Positions 23,229 through 37,345 of a DNA stretch of 64,000 nucleotides are shown here, in pieces (within the stretch, counting starts at the first letter, position 1; each line of letters opens with the position of its first letter). Below the pieces are notes generated by a model. It made no database searches. It was not told the DNA's origin and worked only from the letters and a program-made list of their open reading frames with translations. The translations under genes were made by a program, and so were the position numbers. Where the stretch lies: the NCBI GenBank assembly GCA_954871525.1, contig OX940864.1, positions 15,990,001-16,054,000 on the forward strand, written 5' to 3'. This DNA comes from Parietaria judaica. Lineage: Eukaryota; Streptophyta; Magnoliopsida; Rosales; Urticaceae.

Positions 23229-23663
23229 GGGATAAATGTGGCATAAATACCTAATTTTGTACAAATTTGTGCAACATAATCACAAGCTTTCAATTGTGCG
23301 GAATAAATATCATGATCATAAAATTTGTGTTTTTGATTAATTAACTCCATCCCATGTAACTTGTTTAGTATTGAGTTTTTTTTTTTTTTTTTATGAAAAC
23401 ACGCATAACTCAAATCAATACTCATTTTTCTTCTTTTATGTTTTGATATTTCTCATGTTAAATACTTCTACACGAGGCATACACTTACTTGAGAGAGACA
23501 TATAGGGGAAAAATTAAATACGTAGGTTGCACGATTTTAGATAATTATTCAACTTAAGTTAAATTTGATAATGTCATGTTATTTTAAATATTTAGATCCT
23601 TTTACATTTCCCTTATATATAACACACCTTCATTTGTTTATGCCGCTTAAGAGACATTATCCC
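23229..23663. mobile_element. Foldback/MULE-like MITE
   Basis: Left end GGGATAAATGTGGCATAAA and right end TTTATGCCGC ... ACATTATCCC are inverted copies with small gaps. Flanking 9-mers match only partly, so the TSD is not convincing. The interior (caattgtgcggaataaata; tgttttgatatttctcat) resembles the elements at about 35377-35711 and 59443-59952. Confidence 0.55.
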
Positions 23664-24961
23664 TTACATAAATAATATTATAAAATACAAATTTGTCTTA
23701 ATAGAGATGTTATGTTTTTAGGATTGTTCTCAACAATTGTTCAACAAATTTTATTCAATTCAAATGATAGGAGAGAATATTAGCATATTATTTAATGCTA
23801 TATCGCCGAAATGCTCTAAAATTCATAAAGGGAAAAAAGGGTTAAAGAAATAGAAAATGTGATAATTCTCTATTTGATGGGTCAAAATGAACATAAAATA
23901 AAGGTGAGGTGTTATTTGTCAAAAAAAAAAAGTTAGCTAATCTGCCTTGCCTTGCCTCTTACGCATCTTCTCCTCTCATTTTGTATTTTTGCCACTTTTA
24001 TAGATATAATAAATTAAGTGATGCCTAATTTTAGATATTTTTTGTTGGGTATGTGGTAACAATATTTTATATAAAAGAGTATATAATAAGGCAAAAATAT
24101 AAACATTTTTTTATGGCGTGATTCTCAATATTATTAAAGTATATCTTAAATACTAAATTGATATATTTTTTTTAAACGTAAGTCTTACACTTTAATAATA
24201 TACGAGTATACACTGCAAGAAAATAGATAGTGTTACCTTCACTTGCTTAATCTTTTAGGTATTTGTACCGTAAACATTCTTGATGTAAATATTATTATTT
24301 ACCCATATGTTTGTTTAGGAGTTAGGACTTGATAGATAATATCTTATCTATTTCATAATAGGATAGAATTGATTGGAGATTCTTTACCTTTCTAGTACCA
24401 AAGCATTTATTGCAAACTTCCATGATATTTTTCAACATAATGAGCCTTTCTTTTTAATGGTAATAAAATATATACCATCAATTTTTATTTTACACTTGAC
24501 AACTAGAAAGTCATTTATTTAATACCTATGAATAAATAAAAAATGAAGAAGAAGAATAAGAATAAGTGATAAATAGTCCAAATATGTATGAAATAATAGC
24601 AATGATATACAATGAGTGAAAGTTAAGGCACTTGTACAACTGTGGTACTGGCAAGCTATATACTTATAGTAAGAAATTAATTATATAAAAAAATATAAAA
24701 ATATCTCTAAAAAATATATAAAAAGAATATTTTATGATCAAATCAAATCAAATCATGTCATGTTGATGAATTAAGAGAAACTGTTTGTTAAAGTTGCCCA
24801 TCAACCTGCTTAAATAAAAACAAAACAATATATACATGAGCAAGCCAATAATCACATTTGTGGTGCTTATAAATATAAACTATAATTCTATAGAAAATGA
24901 ATTATGCATTGTGAATTGAAAATAAATTGCTTCAAATGCTCACTACTATTTTTTATTATTA

Positions 24962-24994
<33 letters not shown>

Positions 24995-25363
24995 GAACAT
25001 TTAATAACTTGAATTTCTGAAAAGGCAGCAGAAACTTTTTTTTTTTTTTTGGAATTATCATATTATAATAATCAAATACAAGATAAATCATTGAGAGTTA
25101 TTATAAACTTTTTGGATTCAAATTAGAATAAATCTGTTAATTTTCCCTCTCATGCATGTGTATAAGTAGTTGGCAGTTGGGTCATTTCAGCAAAACACTT
25201 TTCTCTTTCCTTTTTCATTTTTAAATATTCCCTTCTTTATAGCTTTTCTTTTTAAATTCCCTATCTATTAAATTTTAATAAATTGACATTATTATCCCTT
25301 AACTTTTTTCTTATTGTAGTTTATCCCACATATTATATTTTTTTCGCCGCAATGCTCCCTGTA
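23664..25363. other. AT-rich intergenic, no gene seen
   Basis: No gene or paired transposon ends. Contains an (ATT)n microsatellite at about 24958-24995 and a T-rich run near 25040. Confidence 0.5.
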
Positions 25364-25371
25364 CTTTTAAT

Positions 25372-25603
25372 CACTGGCGGAACGAGGAATTATGTACCGG
25401 GGGGGCTAGGTATAATTTTTTTGTAAAAACTTAACTTGAGGGGGTTATATTTAAATTTTGGTGATAGTTAAGGGGGGGCTTAACTAAAATTTTATATAAA
25501 ATTACACTAAAAATAAAATAAAAATAAGGTATTATTGTACAATTTTTTTTTTTTGGAGGGGGTGGTTTGAACCACCTCCCCTCTTCAAATACTTCCGCTC
25601 CTG
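25372..25603. mobile_element. 232-bp hAT-type MITE (GTGGCGGA family, copy 2, inverted)
   Basis: Ends CACTGGCGGA and TTCCGCTCCTG are imperfect inverted repeats flanked by a perfect 8-bp duplication CTTTTAAT (25364-25371 and 25604-25611). The body matches the element at 15937-16167 in reverse orientation, including 'gggggggct', 'ggtgatagttaagg' and 'ggtggtttgaaccacc'. Confidence 0.92.
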
Positions 25604-25611
25604 CTTTTAAT

Positions 25612-26077
25612 AAATAGGTCATCATAGTACCTACAAAACTAAAAAATATATAAAAAATCTTAACTTGTACACAAGTTTCATGAGCAACAGTCAGAGGTCT
25701 TAACTTGTACTTTTAATTGTTTCACGGAAAGGAACAAAAATTTCACGAGCAACAGTCGCGGCCGTGAGGATGGTGAAACACGGCCACCAGAAGACCTCTG
25801 AGTCTTTGGCTGCTCGTCGGACACGTTCAAACACGACACCTTCATAAATCCCGAACATTTATTTCGCTCAACAATTAACCAACAAAAATAGATTCTAGCA
25901 ATCAACGAGGCTCTCATAAATATAATTTCTCGTCACTTCTCGCACGTAGACAACAATTTTCTATTTTCGGAAGGAAGTAGTATATATCTCTGCAAGAAAA
26001 ATTAAAACTCAGGGGCCAAACTGCACCAACACAGAAAGTTGAGGGGCCTTTGTGGCAGTTAAAGAAACACAAGAGCT
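25612..26077. other. Upstream region of gene A
   Basis: The phrase 'tcttaacttgtac' is repeated at about 25658 and 25698 and 'gagcaacagtc' at 25682 and 25747, a small local duplication. A 79-codon minus frame here (25917-25678) has no recognisable similarity. Confidence 0.4.
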
Positions 26078-26083
26078 TTGGCC

Positions 26084-26115
26084 TGTGCTGTGCTGTGCTG
26101 TGCTGTGCTTATAAG
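26084..26115 (+). promoter_or_regulatory. Putative core promoter of gene A with (TGTGC)5
   Basis: Five perfect TGTGC pentanucleotides (26084-26108) are followed directly by the TATA-like CTTATAAG at 26108-26115, about 165 bp upstream of the chosen ATG. The following leader is purine-rich with ATC repeats. Position and composition suit a TATA element, but the start site is not known. Confidence 0.45.
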
Positions 26116-26277
26116 CAGAGAGAAAAACAGAGCACTAAGAAAACCCATTATCATCATCATCATTCCAAGAAAGCAAAAGAGAAACCCAGAAAAAGCAAAA
26201 GAGAGAGAGAGATCATCACCTCCAACACAATCATAGAGATAATTCGAGGGCTCTGCAGAGAGAGAAAGAGAAGAGCT

Positions 26278-27671
26278 ATGCAGACGATCGAGCAGGCTCC
26301 GACTCCGACGACGACGACGCAGCAGCAGAATCTGCAGCAGCAGTTGATGGTGCAGAACTCGGGGAGCCTGAGCTTCAGCAGCAGCAACCTGTCGCGCGAG
26401 GACGAGGAGATGTCGCGCACCGCGCTCTCCACCTTCAGGGCCAAGGAGGAGGAGATCGAGAAGAAGAGGATGGAGGTCAGGGACAAGGTCCAGGCCCAGC
26501 TCGGCCGCGTCGAGGAGGAGACCAAGCGCCTCGCCACCATTCGCGAGGTTCGTCTCCGCTAAACTAGGGTTTCTTTGTCTCATGATCATGAAATTTGTGT
26601 TTGTAGCTCGGATGTGCGAAATTAGGGTTTCGTGTGTATAAGAAAGCTTATGTTGGATTTTGTTTATTTTTTTTAGCACATAATTCCGAGCATAAATCCG
26701 GATCTGGATTTGAATTTCTTCGAATTTCATAGACTTAGATTGATAATTCAGGAACTTTAGGTACTTTTAAAGGTAGAAATCTTGAAATAATATCTGGGAC
26801 ATATGGTAAAGTTTAATGAATACGGCGGGGGTTTTCAGGAACTCGAAGCGCTCGCAGATCCGATGAGGAAGGAAGTGACGACGGTCCGCAAGAAGATCGA
26901 CGCCGTGAACAAGGAACTAAAGCCTCTAGGACACACCTGCCAAAAGAAGGTGCGAACTGTATCCGTTTATTCGTTTTGTTAAATCGCCGATTCTTGTTCC
27001 TTAACGTGGCAGGTTCGGGTTTTGTTTATCTCAGGAGAAAGAATACAAGGAAGCGCTCGAGGCCTTCAACGACAAGAACAAGGAGAAAGTCCAGCTGATC
27101 ACCAAACTCATGGAGGTTAGTAATGTTAGTCATCTATCATCAACTACTTTTCCTCTTTCAGTCATTCTTAATTCCTAATGAAAACTTGACAAAATAGCCC
27201 TCCATACTTCACTATTTGCCAAAATAACACCAAACTTATCGTAATTGGACAATCGAAATTTTGAAATGGTTTCTACAATTGAAAGGTTCAATTATCCAAT
27301 TACAAAAACTTAAGGGTTAAAATGGAAAATAGGGACTTATAACCCTCAATACTTCATAATTTGCCAAACTAACTCCTCGAGTTCTCACAATTGGAAACTT
27401 GACCCTTTCAACTGTCCTAAATTTCGAGCAGTTTAAGACCGTTGAAAGTGTCAATTTAGAACTTGGGGGTCAAAATGGAAAAACAGTGACTTTAAGGGGG
27501 CCAGTTTGTCAAGTTTTCCTTTCCGGAATTGGGTATTTTTGTAATGTTCTCTCAATTGGGTGTCTGAAACTGTCGGCAAATGTCCATGAATGGCAGCTTG
27601 TGAGCGAGAGTGAGAAGATGAGGCTGAAGAAACTGGAGGAGCTGAGTAAGAACATAGATTCCATACACTGA
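26278..27671 (+). CDS. GORAB-like (DUF662) coiled-coil protein
   Basis: Four exons: 26278-26547, 26839-26949, 27035-27115, 27597-27671, all with GT-AG introns in phase 0, give 178 aa. Residues 1-50 are Q/T/S-rich and variable, with glutamine runs from CAG repeats. From residue ~55 the protein is a charged alpha-helical coiled coil: KKRMEVRDKVQAQLGRVEEE, then LADPMRKEVTTVRKKIDAVN, then EKEYKEALEAFNDKNKEK, ending in KKLEELSKNID. These blocks are strongly characteristic of the plant DUF662 family, annotated as RAB6-interacting golgin (GORAB/SCYL1-binding protein) relatives. A role at the Golgi as a Rab or kinase-scaffold partner is inferred from the family only. Length is normal. The ATG at 26278 fits the family start; the same frame is open back to an ATG at 26050, giving a basic, low-complexity extension that I consider leader. 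Intron 3 contains a foldback element. Confidence 0.92.
27180..27519. mobile_element. Small foldback element in intron 3 of gene A
   Basis: GAAAACTTGACAAAATAG at the left and CCAGTTTGTCAAGTTTTC at the right are inverted repeats. Between them, blocks such as 'caattggacaatcgaaat', 'ttgaccctttcaactg' and 'gttgaaagtgtcaattt' occur in both orientations, so much of the segment can fold on itself. No clear TSD. Confidence 0.55.
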
Positions 27672-27925
27672 TTTGATTGATCCTTGATCAAAGAAATGAT
27701 GAACTTGATGATGATAACTCTCTGATTAGGTCTGTGTGATGTATTTATGGTGTCTTTTTTATTTTTATTTTTATTATATTTATTATATATATAAGGGTGT
27801 TTGGGTTGGGTGTATTTTAAGTTGTCTTGTTGTTTAAGTTAGCAATCTGATAAAAAGGGGAACATTTAGCTGATGAAGATGATCTCTAGGGTTAAAAACA
27901 CAGGTTTGTAACTAAAATGTCTCTG

Positions 27926-27956
<31 letters not shown>

Positions 27957-28471
27957 CAACATTATTATTATTGTCTCACATGTTTTATTTTTTGAATTTA
28001 ATTTTGTGTAATATGAATTATTTTTTTCCTCACTTTTTTGTGTTCTAATTCTTTTGCCCTAAAGGTACGGATCGTTGTTCTTTCTCTGACTTGAATTTTA
28101 TTCCAAAGTAATTGCTTTATAAAAGTATGGTCATAAAGGAGTTATTATTGCCCACAAATTAATGGTTATATACAACGGCCATCATAAACTATACATCAGT
28201 TTAAATGCATTTTTATTTTGTCTGATTCATGATTAAAAACACTTCGCGAGTGTGATGGGCAAAATATGAAAGTTTGTTTCAGTAATTTTAATATTAAAAA
28301 AGAAAAACAACGAGATCATTCAAGATTTTTTTGGATCTGAACTTACAAAATTGTTAATTTTTTTGTTCCACTAAATTATATACAAACGAAGAGTTTAAAA
28401 TGCATTTTCTTTTTTAAAAAAATAAAATAATGCATTTTCTCAAGTGCTCTAAATATGGACAATATATATTA
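27672..28471. other. 3' flank of gene A and intergenic DNA
   Basis: The first ~200 bp are probably gene A 3' UTR (T-rich, tttattatatttatt motifs). A 24-nt T run lies at about 27928-27951. No other gene is seen. Confidence 0.5.
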
Positions 28472-28940
28472 GGGTTAATGACGGTAAAAATACCCAAAGT
28501 TTGGTCAAAGAACCCCTCGTGTACCCAAAGTTTAAAAGTGGTGGCAAAAATACCCAAAGTCGCATTTGGGGAGTTGACCACTCCATTCTCGCAGCGCCGT
28601 TAATTTACACGTTAACTCTGGCCATGTGGACAAACGTGGGTTGCTGACATAACAATTTTTGCCATGTGGACGAGCCCACATCAGCCTCGTTTACGACAAA
28701 ATAACGAATTAAACCCCTAATTAATACTATTTAATTCAACTAATTGAACCCCTAATGATTACACTTAACAAAACAGATTTGTCCACGTCGCCAGACTTAA
28801 CGGGTAAGTTAACGGCGTCACGAGAATGGAGCGGCCAACTCTCGAAATGCGACTTTGGATATTTTTGCCACCACTTTTAAACTTTGTGTACATGAGAGGT
28901 TCTTTGACCAAACTTTGGGTATTTTTGCCGTCATTAACCC
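28472..28940. mobile_element. MULE-type foldback MITE
   Basis: Ends GGGTTAATGACGG / CCGTCATTAACCC begin long inverted repeats of roughly 160 bp that share 'aaaatacccaaagtttgg' and 'gagaatggag' blocks. The flanks are a perfect 9-bp duplication TATATATTA (28463-28471 and 28941-28949), the TSD length of Mutator-like elements. Each arm also repeats the 'aaatacccaaagt' motif internally. Non-coding. Confidence 0.92.
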
Positions 28941-28949
28941 TATATATTA

Positions 28950-31900
28950 ACATATAACAGTAAATATATAATCCGAATAAAATCTGAAACAAAAATTCTA
29001 GTTCTTGATATCACCCAGAAAAAAAAAAAAGTCGGTTTTCGGATGAGTGTATTTAGATTTAAGAGAATTATTTTTACCTTTGTATGAAACTCTGAATTAT
29101 ACGATTAATACACGCTTATCTTATTCACGAGTTTGATGGGACAATATTTTGTCACATCACATTGTTTTCATCTTCAGCCATTAATATAGAATAAAATAAA
29201 ATAAATATTATATTAATTTTGGGACATTTATGTATGTCAGCCTGACATATTTATTTGGCTTCTTGTGCGGTAACGGTCATCTTCCAAATCCCAACGGCTC
29301 TCTTTCATTTAGCCGTTATGGTGGTGCCACAGAAAATGGCTGTGTTTATTTTGACTGTCAGAATAATGTTTTTTTTTTTTTCTCAGAAGAAACTAGAAAG
29401 CAATGCATGCGTGTAACGTAACTTATACTATAGGTTTGAAAAATAAAATAAAATATACGACAACAAAAAAGGTGTATTAATTCGGAGTATAACTATATAT
29501 ATGCTATATTTATAGAATTTAAAGCTTGCCATGGTGTCTATTTTTGTGAACATACATTATTGTAGCAATTATTCGATTTTCAGGGCTTTGCTGATTTATT
29601 GTCTCTTATCTTATTTCTTCCTTACCTACCTAGTAGTATTATTATACAATAATAAAGAAGAAGAAGAAAAAAAACTGTAACAATTTATTTATTTTAGTCA
29701 AATCATAACAATTCATTGATTCAACTCTATGTAGGTAAATGTCAATGAGTAAGTTTTGACATTGTGTTAGACAAAGATATATAAAACTAAAAGGGGTATT
29801 TTTCGGCATGAGATTTTGTGCCAAGTGTGTATCGCCATATTTTAATCTTTTTTTTTAGCGGTCATAGTGCTTAAAGGCAGTTGTAAAACATTGTTGAGAT
29901 CTAATTCCCTCGTTGTTGAGTTAACGTAAGTTAGAAATATGCATACATCTCCCTTTAATAAAAAAGATTTGAATAATTTATGTTTTTCGAGTTTAATCTT
30001 TGATAGACACATGCCCTTCATGTTACAGGCCTTAACGGATCATGGACAAAATTGGACATGAACATTAATTTTTGGCCTTTGGGTACTGCTATAGAAAAAA
30101 TAGATTGAAAATATGCCGGCGCACTAAGCACAATATTACGTATTTATGCAAAAAAATATCCTAAAAAAATATCCTAAAAAAATAAAAGAAAACCAAAACC
30201 AATGTAACTATGGCTTGTATTATTTTAAGTAATATTTAACACCTAGAAAGTATTTTAGTTGAAGTTAATTGTGATTTGTGAATACATTTTTTTATTTTAT
30301 TCTATTTTTTAGAAGAAGCAAAGACACATATATAAGTGGTTTCCACGATTCCATCAGTAAAGAAATAGCAAAAAATTGAAGTAAAAAAAAAAAAAATGAT
30401 TCCATATATAATAGTGTTGCATGTCACAACCATTTTAACTGTTTTTAATTACTATGAGAGCATTTTCTTACGCATGATATAGAAAAAGAAAACGTATCAG
30501 AAACGAAGAACAACTTCAAGAAGTCAATATATTTTAAAATTAAAAATTATATGTCAACGTATCTTTATCATTTTTTAACATTAAATTTTTTAGCTTAGAT
30601 ATGCTTGAATTCAGCGGACGAAGTCTTCATAGATTAATCTATTGATTTTCGTTTTTAACACGGCATGTTTAGAATACAGTTTTATAGATAAATGTAGTTT
30701 CTTATACAATAATAGGGAACGTCAAGATAAATAATCACAAGAGTTTTACCTGAGAACTAAGTTTATAAAGAGAATCACAAGCATGCGAGTGAAAGTTTAC
30801 TATGATCGAAAAACGTTGAGAGATAGAGAGAATAAATGACAGTTTCTGGATAAGCCTATCGTGCAATCTTTTTGCTTCTACCACCGAATCCTCATAATAT
30901 TCAATAAAAATATGTGGTACGACGTACCATAAAATTAAAAATGGTTCGAACGATTAAAAAACAAATTAATTTAGACCACAAACTTTAACAAATAATCAAA
31001 GCATCTAGAATTTGCCCCTTGTGATTTTTTTCCTTATATTTATGAAGCAATATTATTTCTTCCAATTCATATAATTATTAATATTCAATGAATTTTTCGG
31101 GTCGTTTTCGAAAGTGTGTAAGCGAGATATAGAAAGCAATGACAATGTTGACAAACTATTCGAGAATTATATCTTTATTGTTTGGTTCGCATTGACTAAT
31201 ATTGCGCACGAATCGGGTAAAAAAAAGCTTAGGAAAAAAATCGTATACTAAAAAGTGATAAGATCTTGGAAACATATAATGTCTCACCTAATATGCATTG
31301 ATTTTAAGTAAGTAACCCCAACTTGTAAACAATGATTAAATATTTTTTATAAAAATAATGTTAAATTTAGAAACGAATGATACCAAAACAATAGCAGTAA
31401 AATCTATCATCCATGTTAGATGAATATTAGGATTTGACAACCATCAACTTATAACTTTAATCAGAAAAAAAAAAAAGAAGAAGTTTTTGATGCTCTGTAA
31501 AATAGAAATATGTTGGTTGACTTGTGATAGTCACCAACCCCTGATACCTGATACCGAGAGGGTAGTGTTATTATAAAGTTGTGCAATCTTGCGTCGCTGA
31601 GTACGAAGATATGTTGATGAAATGTTTTTGAGATTGTGTAGTTATCGAGTTCAGATTGTGCGCTTAGTGGATTCGGAAACCAAACACATCATGAATAGCG
31701 ACATCATAAAAATGTGAGTACTCAACCGGAAATATGTTATTTTTTTTTAAAGATAGAATTAATTTGTTAATCATATGTTATTGATTTAGTATCATTAAAT
31801 GTGAAGCTATTAATTATTGATAAAGAAATACACAAGGTCTTACTAGGACTTATGATGAATTGAAAGAGAACAAACGATACTCAGAATAATGCTCTGTATT

Positions 31901-32519
31901 TCATTTCTGAGTATATGACATTAGTTGTCATATATATATGGCATTAATAGCCACCTGTACTAACCGACTTTACCATCTAATTCTGCTAACAAAATGGTGA
32001 CGTCATAATTCACTAATATGACTTAACATATAGTTGTTATACTCTATTATGAATAGAGTAACTCTATCTATCTCCTTCACCCTCTCTTGAAGCAGTATCA
32101 CTTTTTGGGAAACAATTTTCTAAGTTTTTAATTTTTTTAATTTTTTTTTTATAGTTTCTCGTTGATTTTTTAGTGGCATATGAAAAGAGAGAAAAATTCT
32201 TCATCGGATAAACTACACAAATTCATAAACACATTAGAAGAAGTAGTAATCCTGACCGGTTACCGGTTTTCAAGTTTTTCTAAACCGGGCTTTCAGTATC
32301 ATTCTGAATATTATTCAACTGTTCAAGAAAACTTTCAATTTTACGGGTGTATTGATAATTTATGAGTATACTGGAGATGTCTTTATAAAAAATAATAGTA
32401 TACATTTATTACAAATTCAGATCATATAATAATAAATTTAACCAAAAATTAAAATATATTAGTGAATTTTTAAATATTGGAATAGTTAAAATTCTAAAAT
32501 TTTATACCGAAAAAATTGA
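28950..32519. other. AT-rich intergenic, no gene seen
   Basis: About 3.6 kb without a supportable gene. Open frames of 60-75 codons occur on both strands but have no family resemblance. Several poly-A/T runs are present. Confidence 0.5.
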
Positions 32520-32910
32520 ATTTTACAGGGGCCACCGCCTGAAACCAGCCGGACATCCATTTTCCGTTGGGTTTTGAAACCCTAATTCTCAATCATTCAT
32601 AAAAAATAATTGACAATCATATGAGATGATTTAGATGCCATTCCAGTCACTATATAACCAAACTTTTTGGTGAAGTTATTGGATTCTCATTCCTTAGGGA
32701 TAAATTCAAAGCACAGAAAAAAAAAAAAAAAAAAAGTATGGGACCTACATGGAAATGGTGGACCCAACCCCAAACGACGTCGCTTCTCCTAAAAGACTCT
32801 CCTTCAAGTTTCAACCCTAAGACTGCAACACAATCAGAGATAAAGTGAAGGACGCTCAGCATTCATGGACCTTTTGTTTAAGTATATTATTCAAGTGAGA
32901 TAAATAGAGC
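32520..32910 (+). promoter_or_regulatory. Promoter-like island with possible relic first exon
   Basis: This stretch is less AT-rich and contains 'aaaccctaa' (telo-box-like, ~32577), the palindromic ACGACGTCGC near 32775 and 'tcaaccctaa' near 32812, features common upstream of plant housekeeping genes. At 32863 an ATG opens a ten-codon frame (MDLLFKYIIQ) that ends exactly at GTGAGA, a good splice donor. No following exon is recognised before 34 kb. It could be the start of a gene destroyed downstream, or chance. Confidence 0.3.
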
Positions 32911-35059
32911 TAGTTCATAGTATAGGCGTAAAGACGATATTCACGCACGCCTTGTAGGCGGCTTGAGGCGTTGTGACATTTACCACGACGGTTTCTTTTG
33001 CATGCACAAAGGATTGTGCCGTTTCATTCCGACGCATGTTGTTTGGTTAGTTCGGTTAGATTTGCATAATATACTCTGATTTCCGAACTCGCTCATCTTT
33101 CTTGTATTGTCGTATCCTATAGTGTTCTTGCGTGTAAACTTCGTCATATTTTAGAAAAAATGCTCAAAAGTACTATAAAACTATTTTTTTTGAGCGATCC
33201 ATTTCGTATGCTTCACATATATTATAATAACCATTTATTTCTTAAGAGTAAACTTTTTTAAAGTATAAATCCCATTGTTATTATAATTGAGATTCTTCAA
33301 TTTGAATTATTAAGAAAACGTATAGAATTAAAAAAGAAAAATACATCACCTTCTCAAATTGCTTACAAGAACGAAAAAGGAGAAGCAACAAATCACATAT
33401 CAAGTGGGCCTATTCAGAAACATTCAAGCCCAATAATTAGTAAATAATCTTGAATAAAGCCCAGATAAGTTGCTAGAAAAGCCCAAAAGTTCTGTACTGT
33501 TGTTCTAAAATCTTTATTTGTTATATATATACAGGAACGCCTTTGAGTTAATACTCTTAAATTAATAAACTATCTAATACATTCAATGTGACGTAAATAA
33601 ATATTATTCGACTAATCGAATGTTTAGTTTTTTTAGAGTACAAAATTCAAGTAAAAAAAATGCACCCCCAATTTTTAAAAATTAAGTTCTGATAAGAAGT
33701 TAATTAATTCCGATCAAATCAACACATATTTTCACTATATTATACCTATGAAGGGTCACACAGAGAAATGAAAATCTTAGCCTTAAATAAGTTATTATCA
33801 CTGAGTGGTCCAAGGTGAGCTAAAATGAAACTATAAACAAAATAAATGATGATAATAATAAGACAAATTATTCAACCGAAAAGCAAAAAACTTCAAAAGA
33901 GATGAGACATTGGTACACAGTGCACGCCTGTACGGAAATTTCATCCCATATTGTTGTCTTCTTCATTTATCAAAATGGCCAAGCTATTGAGAAAAGTGAC
34001 ACAACGTAACTTGTCTGAATACAAGGAAAAATAAAGGACCCTTTGAGAGATTTTTAAGCCCAACAAAGTTGAAGTATACAAAATGGCTTCTAATATGGTC
34101 CACTTCTATAGTAATGTCCTTTTTCCAGACTTAGTGTTTAGCCTTTGTACACACTCTTCTCAACTATATAGCTATATTATCTAGTAAAAAAACCGTTACC
34201 GATGAAAACCCATAGTTTGAAATTTACGAGCATATGACAGGTTACAAGTTTAAAAAATAAATAAAAAAAATTCTCATAAGTTTCTCAGTGAGTTTTCTAT
34301 AAAATAATAAGTATATAATACATGTTCAATATATATATTCTAAAATAATATTGATATATTATATATTGAAATTTTATTGATATTTAAATAATATTAAACA
34401 CAATATATCAATATAAAATGGTATTCAAATTTTTTGTTTTGTATTGTTATTCTAGTATTATCGGTAAATCTTTGATTTGTTTTAATTATCGGGGAACTTC
34501 TCCGTGTTTTATAGTTAAAGATTCGTTTCATCATTTTAATTTTATTTTATTTTATTAATGTTGGTTTACGATAAACCTTAGACGACATATTATACGATAA
34601 CGACTGTTGTATGGTTTTTATCGGTTACCATCTATAAGCGGTTGAGTATTTGAGCTTGTTAGATCCAAACTCTCCCTACACTAAATATAAATATTGAAGA
34701 AAAAAATGCACCTATATAAAAGAAAACATTTTAAAATTTTCAACCTAACTGATCTTACAAGAGGATTGTCATCTTACTTATTATCATAAGATCAAATTTT
34801 GCAAGTTGATAAATAAGCTTAATATATTACGAACATGGATTAACGGGTCCAATTATGGAAATTCATTATTAATCATGATTGAGCATGTACTTTTTTTTTT
34901 ATATGTGATTAATAACTCATGGAAAACACATCGAAGTGTATCATATTTAATTTTTTACGAAGCTTCAATGAGACTTCCTTAATCTCTCACATTTTCACTT
35001 GTACTAAACAAATGGCAACATTAAGGACAAAAACTAATTTTTATAAACACATATGTTTA

Positions 35060-35063
<4 letters not shown>
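32911..35063. other. AT-rich intergenic, no gene seen
   Basis: No supported gene. At 33400-33490 several 'agcccaa' / 'gggcct' motifs cluster, which are frequent in plant promoters, but no adjacent gene is visible. Confidence 0.45.

Positions 35064-35117
<54 letters not shown>
35064..35117. repeat. (AT)27 microsatellite
   Basis: Uninterrupted AT run of 54 nt. Open frames on both strands crossing it (poly-Tyr/Ile) are artefacts. Confidence 0.95.
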
Positions 35118-35119
<2 letters not shown>

Positions 35120-35272
35120 CATATAAAACAAAACACAAATTGCTTTGGTCGGACGGTGGTGTTCTTAGATATATAGTCAAAGCATAAATATTCTGAAGTC
35201 ATCCAATAATAAACACATGGAAGCGACATTACTCATTAGATTTGATTAAAATCATGTCTAAAGACAATGAAT

Positions 35273-35277
<5 letters not shown>

Positions 35278-35324
<47 letters not shown>
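35278..35324. repeat. (AT)n microsatellite
   Basis: Uninterrupted AT run of 47 nt; a further short AT run is at about 35443-35469. Confidence 0.95.
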
Positions 35325-35325
<1 letters not shown>

Positions 35326-35376
35326 CCAATAAGAACTTACTTCATTCAAAAGTTCCAAGCTTATCCAAAATTTTCC

Positions 35377-35711
35377 GGCATAATCTTAATCTTTCAATTG
35401 CTCAGAATAAATAAGATCGTGAAATTTATATGTCCAGTTGTTTATATATATATATATATATATATATATGTCTCAGTTTAACTGTTTAAGTGTATGTCTC
35501 ATATGAAAGAATTTAACATAAAAAATAATAAAACATGAAAAAAAAGTGTTAGTTTGAGTTGTCTCATTAAAAAACTCAATATTAACGAAAGTGTGAGAAA
35601 AAATCAATTAAATACGCAAATTCCGTGCATGACTTTGGATATATATTCCAGACAGTTGAAAGTTTGATATAATGTTATGAAAATTTTAATTAATTTGAGT
35701 ATATATGCCGC
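35377..35711. mobile_element. Degraded foldback MITE
   Basis: CCGGCATAATCTTAATC followed by 'tttcaattgctcag' at the left is inverted relative to 'cagttgaaagtttgatat' and 'gagtatatatgccgc' at the right. The interior motifs 'ttcaattg.(t/g)cagaataaat' also occur in the element at 23229-23663. TSD not identified. Confidence 0.45.
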
Positions 35712-35906
35712 AAATATAAGTAATAACAAAGGTTAAGCAAGAGCCTAATATACTTGCCATTCTTCTTTCTACGCAAAGAAAATCTTTGTACCCATTTGCC
35801 GTATCTTAGACCAAAACACATTCGTATAATCATTTAAATTATTATAATCTTGTAATCATTTTCCAAAGAAGAACCTCATGAGTCATGACTAGATGATAGG
35901 AACCAT

Positions 35907-37146
<1,240 letters not shown>

Positions 37147-37345
37147 GTGGTGTAACCAGGAATTACGTAGGGGGGAAAAAGGTTGTAAAATATAAATTTT
37201 TTTGTCAAAAATTATCTTGAGAGGCTTATATTTAAATTTTTATGAAAATTAAGGGGAGATTTAACTAAAATTTATATAATTTACACTAATTTTAGATAAA
37301 ATATTATTATACAAATTTTGGAAGGGGTGGCTTGAACCACACGGT
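37147..37345. mobile_element. Degraded GTGGCGGA-family hAT MITE, copy 3
   Basis: Left end CAGTGGTGTAACCAGG and body ('attatcttgagaggctta', 'aaattaaggggagatttaac', 'ggtggcttgaaccac') match the family at 15937 and 25372. The right terminal repeat is lost or altered after 'gaaccac', and no TSD is visible. Confidence 0.65.

Noticed and set aside
26059..26730. 223- and 126-codon minus-strand frames over gene A exon 1
   Set aside because: Antisense shadows of the GC-rich first exon and its leader.
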